The notes beneath the pieces are model-generated. The model was not told the DNA's origin, did no database searches, and saw nothing but the letters and a program-made list of their open reading frames with translations. Shown here piece after piece: positions 52,647-61,658 of a stretch of 64,000 bases of DNA. Where the stretch lies: assembly GCF_000092045.1 (NCBI RefSeq), contig NC_007761.1, positions 3,289,001 to 3,353,000 on the forward strand. Reading direction: 5' to 3'. How positions within the stretch are numbered: the first letter of the stretch is position 1; every line of letters starts with the position of its first letter. The translations under genes were made by a program, and so were the position numbers. The DNA comes from Rhizobium etli CFN 42. GTDB lineage: Bacteria > Pseudomonadota > Alphaproteobacteria > Rhizobiales > Rhizobiaceae.

Positions 52647-53549
52647 TCACATGAAACCCGGATTTCGCGGCATATACTGCGTCCAGTCTCCATAGCCAGG
52701 TGATGCCATCAACAGCATCGGAAAGCTGATCCGCATGCCTTGAGCGACGGCCAGGCTCAAGGCGCAGTCGCATGTTCCCGGCAGGAACGCCGAGATCTTC
52801 TCGGCAGAGCCATCCGCCGCCAGCTTCAAGGCCGTCGCAAAGGCATCATGAAGGACGGCGGCATGCGTCACGGCAAGCGGGCCGATATGCCCATTGGCGC
52901 CGACATAGCAGTAGCCGACCAGATCATTGCCGTCATAAAGCAAAATCCCTGTGATCCTCAGATCGTCGAACAAATAGCGGTGATGCTTCTCCCGCGAGAC
53001 ACCGATGGCACGGCAATCGATCTCGCCGAGGCTGGTCAGGGTGGCGGCGCTGTTATCGATGGCGACGGCGCGCAGTGGCGCTTGCGGCAATGTCTGGCTC
53101 AGCCGCTCGCGCCCGGCATTGAAGAAATAGACCGGCATCTTCGGAAAGAGGCCGTGCCTGATATAAAGCCCCTGCGAGACGCGGTTGAAGGTGAAGGTGA
53201 TGAGCGCCTTATGCACGGCGCCCGATTTCCGTGCGTGCTCGAGGGTTCGTTCCAACAGCGCATCGCCGATACCCTGCCCTTGTCGGGTGGGATCGACGAA
53301 CAACTGGGCGAGAAACCAGAGACGTCCGCAAACCCAGCTCCAGGCAAAGCCGACGATTTCGCCGCCTTCTTCGGCGAGCCAAAGGCCGTCCGGATCACCC
53401 TTGAGGGAAAACAACTGAAAGTCTGGGGGGCTTGGCATCACCATCGGCCCGAAGCCATGCCGGATAGTCAGTTCGTTGATGCTGGCGACCACCAGCGCAT
53501 CGCTGGCGGCCAAATCTTCCAGCCTGGCAGGCCTGTAGACAAGCGGCAT
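52647..53549 (-). CDS. Tandem GNAT-type acetyltransferase
   Basis: The start is set at the ATG at 53549 (MPLVYRPARLEDLAASD); the frame is open to 53564. The product is 300 residues. The first GNAT domain is complete, with the acetyl-CoA loop DPTRQGQGIGDALLERTLEHAR; the second half (ISREKHHRYLFDDLRITGILLYDGNDLVGYCYVGANGHIGPLAVT) resembles a degenerate second GNAT domain. The acceptor is unknown. It is convergent with the acyltransferase gene. Confidence 0.88.
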   Translation of the reverse strand: MPLVYRPARLEDLAASDALVVASINELTIRHGFGPMVMPSPPDFQLFSLKGDPDGLWLAEEGGEIVGFAWSWVCGRLWFLAQLFVDPTRQGQGIGDALLERTLEHARKSGAVHKALITFTFNRVSQGLYIRHGLFPKMPVYFFNAGRERLSQTLPQAPLRAVAIDNSAATLTSLGEIDCRAIGVSREKHHRYLFDDLRITGILLYDGNDLVGYCYVGANGHIGPLAVTHAAVLHDAFATALKLAADGSAEKISAFLPGTCDCALSLAVAQGMRISFPMLLMASPGYGDWTQYMPRNPGFM

Positions 53550-53744
53550 CTGACAACCCCGCAATCTTTCCGCGACAGAGCGCGAGCAAACGCTTGTGAG
53601 GATAACATATGATTTGACAGTTTTGTCCTGCTGGCTGCGTCAGTTTTCTTGCTCTGGTGCCATATCTGAAACCGTCACATTGACGTTGGCGGCACGGCCG
53701 GCTGATATTTCTCCTACAGAAGGCGCAAAGTGGGGCGGGTTTGC

Positions 53745-54239
53745 TTGAAAAAATTCTTATCGCTGTGCGCGGGGATTGGGCTTCTCGCATCAGGGGTGAC
53801 TGCACAAGATGCAGCGCCGGGATCAATCGAGGAACTCATGAATGACCTTGCAAGCACCAACCCTTTAGTGCACGCGATTTTCGCAGATCATATCGATGAA
53901 GCGAAGGAGGTAAACGCCAAGTTCCAGGCAGGACATGAGGAGGCCGCGTCAAAAGCCGCGTACGACATGTTTCGAAAATACAGCCAGGCGGCATTCTTGG
54001 CTGCGAGCGACGGTTCTGCGATCGAGGTACTCAAGAAGGCAGGCGATGTCATTGATGCTCTAGGCGATCACTATCCGCGAGGGTGCATGGAATTCGTTTC
54101 AAATGATATCTCGTCCGAAGCGCTGTCTATCGCCAGCGTCAATGAGGCCTATCGGAAGTATCAGGAGGCTGAGCGTGTTGCCTATGAGGACGCGAAGCTC
54201 CGAGCCGATTCCGAGGATGGAGATAGGAGAAATGTTTAA
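53745..54239 (+). CDS. Secreted protein of unknown function
   Basis: The start is taken as the TTG at 53745, giving a normal signal peptide MKKFLSLCAGIGLLASGVTAQDAAP; a GTG at 53730 adds five residues. The product is 164 residues. The mature part is helical and charged with heptad-like spacing (EEAASKAAYDMFRKYSQAAF) and a single internal Cys. No family is recognised. It lies between the GNAT gene (divergent) and a DUF882 gene. Confidence 0.65.
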   Translation: MKKFLSLCAGIGLLASGVTAQDAAPGSIEELMNDLASTNPLVHAIFADHIDEAKEVNAKFQAGHEEAASKAAYDMFRKYSQAAFLAASDGSAIEVLKKAGDVIDALGDHYPRGCMEFVSNDISSEALSIASVNEAYRKYQEAERVAYEDAKLRADSEDGDRRNV

Positions 54240-54699
54240 GGTCGTTACCGAGGATCTGGGCGAAAGCAGCGCCGAGAGGCGCACGTTACTTAACCCAAGG
54301 AACGCTTCGGCTATCGTACTATGCGCAATCATAAGAAAGAACTTCAACATATCGGCTGTGCGGGAGCCGCTGCGCGGGCAATACGCGAGGGCCAGCATAA
54401 CATCGAAGAAATAGCACCCACGGTTGCCGTCGATGGTCAGATATAGCGGCTGAACCGCGTCCAGCACTGCGCAAAGCGGTCTGAGCGCTTGGATTGCTGA
54501 GACCTCCACGAAGCATGCGGCTCCCTCCTCGGCCCCTAGGTGCAGGCGGCAATCATGCCTCAGATGACCCGCATCCCAACTCACCGACCGTCTACATCCG
54601 CTTGTTAGCAATTTGTTGACCATAAGCTGCCTTTACTGATCGGGATGGATGCGGCGTTCCCGCCCGTCGTCGAGTGTTTGGTATAGGACGGGTTTGTTC
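54240..54699. other. Gap without a recognised gene
   Basis: About 460 bases separate the secreted protein from the DUF882 gene. A 174-residue frame on the minus strand (54099-54623) overlaps the secreted protein gene and shows no domain. Nothing is supported here. Confidence 0.4.
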
Positions 54700-56064
54700 G
54701 TGTTGAAGTATTCACTGCAAGGTTTGTCAGGCGGAGCCTTGCGCGGAATTGCCACTCTGCTCTCACGGGCAAAACGCTTGGCAGCGCAGACCATTCTGCC
54801 GGCGCTGTTTGCCCTGCCGGCACTTGTCGGATCTGCATCCCTCGCCTCAGCCGAAGACCGGGCGCTGAAGCTGTTCTTTACCCATACGGGCGAAAGGGCC
54901 ACGATTACCTACAAGCGGGATGGAAAGTTCGATTCAAGGGGCCTTGCCCAGATCAACCGGTTTCTGCGCGACTGGCGGAGGAACGAGCCGACACGGATGG
55001 ATCCGCGGCTGCTTGACCTGGTCTGGGAGGTGTATCAGCGCAGCGGCGGCAAGGATTATATCCACGTCGTTTCCGCCTATCGCTCGCCCGCGACCAACAA
55101 CATGCTGCGCAACCGCTCGCGCAGCACCGGCGTCGCCAAGAAGAGCCAGCACATGCTTGGCAAGGCGATGGATTTCTACGTTCCCGGCGTGAAGCTTGCG
55201 ACGCTGCGGGCGATTGCCATGCAGATGCAGGTCGGCGGTGTCGGCTATTATCCGACCTCGGGATCACCCTTCGTGCATCTCGACGTCGGCAATGTCAGGG
55301 CCTGGCCGCGGATGTCGCGGCAGGAACTCGCGCGAATATTCCCGAACGGGAAGACGATGCATCTCCCGGCCGATGGCCGGCCGCTGCCGGGGTACAGTCA
55401 GGCGGTTGCGAACTACAGGAAACGCGTCAGCTCCACCTCGATCGAGATCGCCAGCACCGCTGGAGAAGACGAAGACGTGGCGGCCTCGAGCACGCCGAGC
55501 GGCGACACCAAAGACAGCACGCTGGTGACGGCGTTGCTGCCGGCGCCGAAAAGCCGGGCCTTGAATGCGCTCGCGCAGCAGACCGGCGCGGTCGGAGACG
55601 ACAAAGGCTCCGCTGGGGATATTCCATCTTTGCCGATCCCGATACCAGCGATGCGCCCGGTCGCCCTGGCGCACGCCAGCGCGAACGACAAACTGGTGAC
55701 TGCGTCGATCGGCCCGATTGCTGCACTTCCAGAGAGACGGCCGCCCGCATTGCCGGCTCACGCGCGCTTTCATCCCGTCGTTGCCGCACAGCAGACCTCC
55801 AGGCACGGCGCTGACATGATCGCCTCCCTGCCGATGACCGCTTCCTGGGAAGAAGCAGATTTCCTTGGATCGACGTCCGAAGCGGCGCTGATGCAATGGG
55901 CTCTGCATTCACCGGGCGAGACGATTGGCTTAAGTGCGCCGCGTGTCTCTCCCCGCACGGTTCACCGTGAGGCGAATGGCGCGGCTGCAGACGAGAATGC
56001 CGTTCCGGTCGCCGCCACAGGTCCGTTCGACACCAGCCGGTTTTCGGCGCTCCCGGAGGGTTGA
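54700..56064 (+). CDS. DUF882/YcbK-like zinc peptidase with long variable tail
   Basis: The start is set at GTG 54700 (then TTG 54703) after GGACGGG; the frame is open to 54649. The product is about 454 residues. A signal peptide or anchor (RLAAQTILPALFALPALVGSASLASAED) precedes the M15-like domain with HVVSAYRSPATNNMLR, SQHMLGKAMDFYVPG and GGVGYYPTSGSPFVHLDVG, carrying the His, Asp and His zinc ligands. Such periplasmic proteins cut peptidoglycan cross-links. After about residue 235 the tail is Ser/Ala/Pro-rich without a domain. Confidence 0.88.
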   Translation: MLKYSLQGLSGGALRGIATLLSRAKRLAAQTILPALFALPALVGSASLASAEDRALKLFFTHTGERATITYKRDGKFDSRGLAQINRFLRDWRRNEPTRMDPRLLDLVWEVYQRSGGKDYIHVVSAYRSPATNNMLRNRSRSTGVAKKSQHMLGKAMDFYVPGVKLATLRAIAMQMQVGGVGYYPTSGSPFVHLDVGNVRAWPRMSRQELARIFPNGKTMHLPADGRPLPGYSQAVANYRKRVSSTSIEIASTAGEDEDVAASSTPSGDTKDSTLVTALLPAPKSRALNALAQQTGAVGDDKGSAGDIPSLPIPIPAMRPVALAHASANDKLVTASIGPIAALPERRPPALPAHARFHPVVAAQQTSRHGADMIASLPMTASWEEADFLGSTSEAALMQWALHSPGETIGLSAPRVSPRTVHREANGAAADENAVPVAATGPFDTSRFSALPEG

Positions 56065-56103
56065 CCTTGATCGTCAGCCTGCGCGCTGCGCCTGAGCGCT
56101 CGT

Positions 56104-56200
56104 TGAGATCATGATACGGCGGCCTCGATGCGGCGCACGGGAACGCCGGTGAACGTTCGCTGCGTGCTCGTTGCCGCCGATCGCGAAGACATAGCGTCCG
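56104..56200 (-). pseudogene. Fossil fragment of a CUT2 sugar ABC permease
   Basis: The minus-strand translation gives [16 protein letters not shown], which is also found intact in the permease at 59640-60638 ([24 protein letters not shown]). After NEHAA an extra base (GCAGCGAACG in place of GCCGCAACG) shifts frame, and the next frame continues TFTGVPVRRIEAAV. The plus-strand DNA is about 80 percent alike over 95 bases to 59939-60038. It is cut off on both sides, so it is a remnant. Confidence 0.8.
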
Positions 56201-56458
56201 GACCGCCTACTCCGCCACAATAAGCCGGCGGGCTCCGTCTGACATGACCTCGCGGAGAACTGTGTGGCGATGCCGATATAGCCGGGTGCCGTTTGCCAAC
56301 CCAGCCCTTCCCCACACAATCAGCAAGGCGAGCCGATCAAACGAAACGGCCCGCCTCAGTTGCTCAACGACACCTGGTTTACCGCGGAATCCCGCCCACA
56401 CCCGAGTTGGGCCCGGCATTCGGGTCGGCCGTCGGCCTGGGCGCAGCTGTGCTTGCGG

Positions 56459-56992
56459 TTAGTCGCAGACAATGCCGTAGACTTCGCGATATTGTTCCAA
56501 CTGTTCTTTCGGGCCTGCCAACAGCAGCGGGCAAGCGGTGTAGTTTCCCTTTATTTTGCCATTCTCGACATAGAGCCAGTCAAAGATATCCGACCTCTTG
56601 AACTCGACGCGATCCCCTTGTTTGATGTTGTGGATGTACTCCGGCCTATCGCCAAGAAGAGCGGTGAAATCGTCACCCGACGCCTCGATCTGGTAGACCC
56701 ACATGAATTCCACATCAGGCGCCGTTTGATCCGTGGTCAGGACCACGCCCTTGCCCTTGTCCGTGAAACCCAGCTTGATGCTGTAATTTTCGGTTCCGGC
56801 CGGTGGATTGTGCAGTTTCTGGAGGAAGCCGCCCAACTCTCTTATGGATTTCTCATGCGCTTTCGCCATGGCCGGATCGCCTGGCGCAATCTTCTGGATG
56901 TTTGGATTGTCTTTGGCCAGCGCGGATTCGGCGGGAATGGAGGCAATTGAGAGCACAAGCATTGAGACGAGTGAAATGACACTGCGCAACAT
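56459..56992 (-). CDS. Secreted DUF2314 protein
   Basis: This 177-residue protein starts with a signal peptide (VISLVSMLVLSIASIPAESALA). The DUF2314 part follows, with AKAHEKSIRELGGFLQKL and the late block IKQGDRVEFKRSDIFDWLYVENGKIKGNYTACPLL. The family is widespread but uncharacterised. It has no operon partner; the fossil permease lies behind its 3' end. Confidence 0.82.
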   Translation of the reverse strand: MLRSVISLVSMLVLSIASIPAESALAKDNPNIQKIAPGDPAMAKAHEKSIRELGGFLQKLHNPPAGTENYSIKLGFTDKGKGVVLTTDQTAPDVEFMWVYQIEASGDDFTALLGDRPEYIHNIKQGDRVEFKRSDIFDWLYVENGKIKGNYTACPLLLAGPKEQLEQYREVYGIVCD

Positions 56993-57246
56993 TCGATAGG
57001 CCTTAATTCGTCGTGACTGTACGTCGCAACATAGCTATCTCAGGTTGATCTTCAATACCGGTTTGATGCACCGGCGCCGCCGCTGTAAAGCGGGTCGCAT
57101 CAAATTTGATTCACGCCCTTGTCCCGATTGCCGCCCGTGGCGCTTGGCTGATCATTCCAAGGGCAAGGCCCTATACTCCGATCGAATGACTGGTGTTCCC
57201 TTCGGCTTGAGCGTTTACTGGATCAATCCGGCGGAGGAGGCAAACC

Positions 57247-57573
57247 ATGGCCATGTATCTCACGCGCTTCAGCTACACGCCCGAGACCTGGGCGCGCATG
57301 ATCGAAAACCCCGAGGATCGCCGGGAGGCGGCGCGCAGCTACATTGAATCCGTCGGCGGAAAGCTCCACGGGTTCTGGTATGCGTTCGGCGAGCATGACG
57401 GATGGAATTTGTGGGAGGCGCCCGACAATGTGTCGATGGCGGCTGTCACTCTTGCGATCGGCGCGGGAGGTGCGCTCAGCTCGATTGAGACCACTGTCCT
57501 GATCGACGTCGAGGATACGATCCGAGCCTTGGAAAAGGCGAAGTCGATCCGGTATCGCCCGCCGGGAGCGTAG
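57247..57573 (+). CDS. GYD-domain protein
   Basis: This 108-residue protein starts at an ATG behind GGAGGAGG. The family pattern is clear: YLTRFSYTPETWARMIENPEDR, SVGGKLHGFWYAFGEHDGWNLWEAPDN, LAIGAGGALSSIETTVLI. It is a ferredoxin-like dimeric small protein. Members occur in many soil bacteria; no reaction has been assigned. Confidence 0.88.
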   Translation: MAMYLTRFSYTPETWARMIENPEDRREAARSYIESVGGKLHGFWYAFGEHDGWNLWEAPDNVSMAAVTLAIGAGGALSSIETTVLIDVEDTIRALEKAKSIRYRPPGA

Positions 57574-57746
57574 GCCGCGGTACGAGATGGCGAGAGTTCA
57601 TCGACCCGGCCTGTGAGGAAGACCACACCGCCGGGAACCGATCGATCACTGCACGCTGCCGTGGCGTGCTCGCCAAGAGACAGGGCACGCCACTTGCTGA
57701 TTTCGCGAAAGCGTTCTGTAGCTGCCCGGGCAGGCCTGGGGAAATC

Positions 57747-58029
57747 TCAGTGAACAACTGAAATCACCGAAATTCCAGCTTCCTCCGCAGCGCGAATGAG
57801 TGCGGCACGGGCTATCTTGGACGGGACATTGCCCTGAATGGCCTCCAGGCATGTTTTCACCGCCGCGATATATTGCTCGCCATCGTCCGACGGCCAGGCG
57901 CCAATGAGAGCGTCCGCGACGTCGCTGAGCGACCGAACCAGTCTGTGTTTTTCCCGTCCCCCCCCTCACAAGCATCAGAGGAACGAAGTCTTCGCTTCGA
58001 TGCCAATCCACGATACCAGCCGTTTGCAT
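57747..58029 (-). pseudogene. DUF982 protein gene, frameshifted at an eight-G tract
   Basis: The N-terminal part reads MQTAGIVDWHRSEDFVPLML in one frame from the ATG at 58029 (with AAGGAG upstream). The C-terminal part reads REKHRLVRSLSDVADALIG, then AWPSDDGEQYIAAVKTCLEA to ISVISVVH and stop (57747) in another. The break is a run of eight G on the minus strand (57958-57965); with seven G the two halves join as a normal DUF982 protein of about 93 residues (W..pV near the start, WP..., A...C.EA, AR....AA..AGI). It is either a real loss or slippage site, or a base-calling error. Confidence 0.75.
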
Positions 58030-58316
58030 TGCAAATACTCTCCTTGCCTCCCAGAAGACTTCTCGATTGCCACGCCCCTCCACCGCCCGAGATGGATCAA
58101 CAGCTCGGGCGCTTATCGGGAAGGGTCTGAGCGGAGCTCAGCAACAACGAGGAAATCCTCCCTGATGCCCTTCCAACAAGGACGGGCAGAATTTAACTCA
58201 GATGCCCGCGAGGGAAAGCGGGACCTAAGTCGGACTGGTCGTCCTCGGGAGCAGCTCTCATATTTATGTGAGGCAATGTGAATATCCGCGGGAGGAGGGC
58301 GGAACAGGAGGAAGTC

Positions 58317-58586
58317 ATGAAATTCGGTCCCGCCAATCACGAAGAGCGCTGCTCGGAAGGCCACAGTTCGGCATCAACCATCGCAACAATCGAAGCCGCG
58401 CTTTCCGCCGATCCTGATATCGACAGCTCTGCCATCGAGATCAGGATGCTCGGGCCCGTGGTGCTGCTCGAAGGCTTCATAACCAAGGCCGAAGACCGCG
58501 AAAAAGCGATCTCGATCGCAGCGATGATCGTCGGCTGGGAGAATGTCCACGATCGGATGCTGAGCCGCTTTCCCACGCAGGAATGA
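58317..58586 (+). CDS. Small BON-domain protein
   Basis: The start is set at the ATG at 58317 after AGGAGGAAG; the frame is open to 58278. The product is 89 residues and the second half (IDSSAIEIRMLGPVVLLEGFITKAEDREKAISIAAMIVGWENVHDRM) is a BON domain. There is no signal peptide from this start, so a cytosolic phospholipid- or partner-binding role is possible. The gene is isolated. Confidence 0.8.
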   Translation: MKFGPANHEERCSEGHSSASTIATIEAALSADPDIDSSAIEIRMLGPVVLLEGFITKAEDREKAISIAAMIVGWENVHDRMLSRFPTQE

Positions 58587-58724
58587 ACGGTTGTCGGCGC
58601 CGCTGACCAAGGCCCGAGACGATGGCGACAATCCCGCCGCGAACACCGCGATCATGTCACTGGCATGATCGCGGCGGCCGAACAGCATCCAGCGCAGGCT
58701 CAAGGCTTGGGAGCTGGGGCAATC

Positions 58725-59267
58725 CTATCCATGGAGCGGCTTTCTCATTCTTATGAGAGGCACATTTGCACCGCCGCGGCCGTCTTCCACTCGCTCGATG
58801 GCTTGATAACCGCAAACAAGATAGAGCGGTTCACCCGATAGCGTAGCCATCAATTCGATATCGCGAAAGCCTTCATTGCGCGCCGCCTCCTCGCAGAGAG
58901 CCATGATCCGCCGCCCCACGCCACGCCGAGTAAAGTTCGGGTGCGTGTACATCGCCCTTATGCGCGCCGCGTCTTTGGCAGGATCGAGCAAAGCGGCATC
59001 GCGGCCGGGAGTGCGATCTCCGCCGTACAGCGTCGCTCGTCGGCTCCACCCGCCACAGCCCGCCAAGACGCCGCCGATCTCGACAACAAAATAGGTGCCG
59101 TCCTCGATCAACTGGCTATCGAGTCCCATGAAGGCTCGGCTCGACGAAATCTGTTCGGGCGTCAGAAAAGGTTTCTGATTTTCTGAGATGGCCGCATCCA
59201 TCAACAATTTGAGGTCGGCCAGATCACTATGGCTGGCCAGTCGATGCCTGAGTAGCTTTTGTTCCAT
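58725..59267 (-). CDS. GNAT-family N-acetyltransferase
   Basis: This 180-residue protein has an N-terminal substrate part (SDLADLKLLMDAAISENQKPFLTPEQI), VVEIGGVLAGCGGW, and the acetyl-CoA motif TRRGVGRRIMALCEEAARNEGFRDIEL, ending in YQAIERVEDGRGGANVPLIRMRK. The acceptor is unknown. It starts 372 bp from the sugar ABC permease and is divergent to nothing obvious. Confidence 0.88.
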   Translation of the reverse strand: MEQKLLRHRLASHSDLADLKLLMDAAISENQKPFLTPEQISSSRAFMGLDSQLIEDGTYFVVEIGGVLAGCGGWSRRATLYGGDRTPGRDAALLDPAKDAARIRAMYTHPNFTRRGVGRRIMALCEEAARNEGFRDIELMATLSGEPLYLVCGYQAIERVEDGRGGANVPLIRMRKPLHG

Positions 59268-59639
59268 TTTTCGCCGCCTTTGACTTGGCAGCCCCGGTTT
59301 GGCCAGTCTGCGGCGCGTCTTGCATCTGTGTGGGCAGCCGTGCCTTTGGTCATTGTAACAAGCGGGAGGTTTTAATTGAAGTACGATCTTGCGGCCGGAT
59401 TTCCGCGTCGATCACACTCAAATCTTTTATCCAAGGGGCAACAGAAGGTTCCCGGCTAGATGTCGGTCGGCGGCCGGACTTCGGTTTCACGATCCGGATG
59501 CTGGTGGTTCGTGCGGCTGATCCGCAGGCACATCTCCGGATTGTCGGCGTAGGTGGTATGCTCGCCGGGAAACTCAGAATCGACGCCGCCGCCAATAGAA
59601 CCAACCGACGGTCAAACCTGCTGAAATCCCGGAAAGCGG
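59268..59639. other. Gap without a recognised gene
   Basis: A 123-residue plus-strand frame covers the gap but shows no domain and has unusual composition; it is probably incidental. It ends at the 3' end of the permease gene. Confidence 0.4.
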
Positions 59640-60638
59640 CTACTCGCTCTGCCTGAGATTCCGGATCCGATCAAACAGCACCGCCAGCACGATCGCCCCG
59701 CCGATAAAGGTCCCCTGCCAGAAGGCGTTGATGCCGAGCAGGCCGAGGCTGTTGCGGATCACTTCGATCAGCGCCGCGCCGACCAGGGCGCCGAAGGCGG
59801 TGCCGACGCCGCCGGCGAGATTGGCGCCGCCGATGACGGCGGCGGCGATGACCTGGAGCTCCATGCCGGCGCCGATATTGGTGGTGACGGCGCCGAGCCA
59901 GCCGGTCTGGACAATGCCGGCAATGCCGGCCGACAGCGCCGAGATCATGTAGACGGCGATCTTGATACGACGCACGGGAACGCCGGTCAGCGTTGCGGCG
60001 TGTTCATTGCCGCCGATGGCGAAGACATAGCGACCGAAGCGCGTCCAGCGCAGCACGAAGCCGGTCAGAAGCGCCAGGATGATCATGTAGAGGACCGGAT
60101 TGGCGATGCCGAGGAACCAGGCGCCGCCGCCGAGTGCCAGGAGCTTGTCGTGATCGGGACCGAACTGGAAGACGACGGTGTTGTTGGAAGCGACCATCGC
60201 CAGGCTGCGCGCCACCGACAGCATGCCCAGGGTGACCACGAAGGGCGGGAAGTCGAGATAAGCGATCATCACGCCGTTGAAGGCGCCGACGACGAGCGCC
60301 GTGCCGATTGCGGCGGCTATGCCGATTTCAATGCCGTAGCCGGCATGCATGGTCACCGCCAGCACCATGCTGCAGAGGCAGAGCACCGAGCCCACGGAGA
60401 GGTCGATGCCGCCGGTGATGATGACGAGCGTCATGCCGAGCGCGATGATGGCGACAAAGGTGACGTTGCGGGTGATATTGTAGAGGTTCTTCGCCGTGGC
60501 GAAGGAATCGGTGGCGAAAGACAGGAAGAGGCAGGCGAGAATGACGGCGATCAGCACCCAGAAGGTCTGGCTGCCGATGAACTCCGAAAGCCGGCTTCGC
60601 TCTCTCTGCGCAATCGTCTGATCGAGGGTAACTGCCAT
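59640..60638 (-). CDS. Sugar ABC transporter permease (CUT2, RbsC/FrcC-like)
   Basis: This 332-residue membrane protein has about nine helices. [44 protein letters not shown], and [31 protein letters not shown] are CUT2 signatures. GANLAGGVGTAFGALVGAALIEVIRNSLGLLG follows near the C-terminus. It lies after the ATPase gene on the minus strand with a 34-bp gap. The binding protein of the system is probably the one at 62687, divergent from these genes. The sugar is not identified. Confidence 0.9.
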   Translation of the reverse strand: MAVTLDQTIAQRERSRLSEFIGSQTFWVLIAVILACLFLSFATDSFATAKNLYNITRNVTFVAIIALGMTLVIITGGIDLSVGSVLCLCSMVLAVTMHAGYGIEIGIAAAIGTALVVGAFNGVMIAYLDFPPFVVTLGMLSVARSLAMVASNNTVVFQFGPDHDKLLALGGGAWFLGIANPVLYMIILALLTGFVLRWTRFGRYVFAIGGNEHAATLTGVPVRRIKIAVYMISALSAGIAGIVQTGWLGAVTTNIGAGMELQVIAAAVIGGANLAGGVGTAFGALVGAALIEVIRNSLGLLGINAFWQGTFIGGAIVLAVLFDRIRNLRQSE

Positions 60639-60672
60639 TGCTGACCTTCTTTTCTGCCCAGTGCCGCGCTGC

Positions 60673-61416
60673 TCAAACCTGTTCGATGGCGCCTGTTATG
60701 AGACCCGTCACTTCCTCCGGCGAGCTCGCCGCGATCGGTTTGTCGGCGACTTTCCGGCCGCGGCGCATGACGATGACCCGGTCGGCGACGGTGAAGACGT
60801 CGGGCATGCGGTGGCTGATCAGCACGACCGCGATGCCGCGATCGCGCAGCTCGCGGATGAGATTGAGCACCTCCGCCACCTGGCGAACCGATATCGCCGC
60901 CGTCGGCTCGTCCATCAGCACGATCTTCGCCTCCGACAGCATGGTGCGGGCGATCGCCACCGCCTGCCGCTGGCCGCCCGACATCTGCTTGACGAGATCG
61001 CGCGGGCGGGTTTCCGATTTCAGCTCCTTGAAGATCTCGCCGGCGCGCCGGTACATCGTCTTGTAATCGAGGATGCGCAACGGGCCGACGCCGCGGCGCA
61101 GTTCGCGGCCGAGGAAGACGTTGGCGGCGGCCGTCAGATTGTTGCAGAGCGCCAGATCCTGATGGACGATTTCGATGCCGTGCTGGCGCGCCTCGACCGG
61201 CCGGTGCATGACGATTTCCTTGCCGTCGAGCCGCATCGTGCCCTCGCTCGGGCGGAAATTGCCGGCGATCATCTTGACCAGCGTGCTCTTGCCGGCGCCG
61301 TTATCACCCATCAGGCCGACGACTTGGCCGGCTTCGAGGGTGAACGAAACGTCGTTCACTGCCTGGATGGCGCCGAAATGCTTAGAAATATTGCTGAGTT
61401 CGAGAACCGCTGCCAG
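60673..61416 (-). CDS. Sugar ABC transporter ATP-binding protein (single domain), probable CTG start
   Basis: This single ABC domain of about 247 residues has Walker A GDNGAGKST, signature MSGGQRQAVAIAR, Walker B IVLMDEPTAA, and H-loop VLISHR. The frame is open to 61524 (ATG, 36 residues more), but that extension has no family likeness. The conserved protein begins near LAAVLELSNISKHFG, right after a strong AGGGGAGGAAGG, which points to initiation at CTG 61416. It pairs with the permease downstream. The gap 61417-61658 holds the divergent promoters of this operon and of the epimerase. Confidence 0.85.
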   Translation of the reverse strand: MAAVLELSNISKHFGAIQAVNDVSFTLEAGQVVGLMGDNGAGKSTLVKMIAGNFRPSEGTMRLDGKEIVMHRPVEARQHGIEIVHQDLALCNNLTAAANVFLGRELRRGVGPLRILDYKTMYRRAGEIFKELKSETRPRDLVKQMSGGQRQAVAIARTMLSEAKIVLMDEPTAAISVRQVAEVLNLIRELRDRGIAVVLISHRMPDVFTVADRVIVMRRGRKVADKPIAASSPEEVTGLITGAIEQV

Positions 61417-61658
61417 CCGACCTTCCTCCCCTGATGTCGCAGACCTGCAGTCGCGGCCCGCTGGCCGCCAGGCGCCTGCGATCTCGCTTTGCCAAGCTCC
61501 TCCCGGAAAAGCGATTATTTTCATTTACGCAAAAGCCTGAAGAATCGTCAATCAATTGTCCGCGCAAACAGCCTGCGAAGGCAAAAATCTACTTCACCGC
61601 GAAAATACAGATTGACGCCGGAAACGCTGGGATATTAGCTGTTGCTGGGAGAGAGACC

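Noticed and set aside
54099..54623. 174-residue minus-strand frame
   Set aside because: Overlaps the secreted-protein gene and shows no recognisable domain.
59285..59656. 123-residue plus-strand frame before the sugar permease
   Set aside because: No domain, no ribosome site, overlaps the permease stop; probably incidental.
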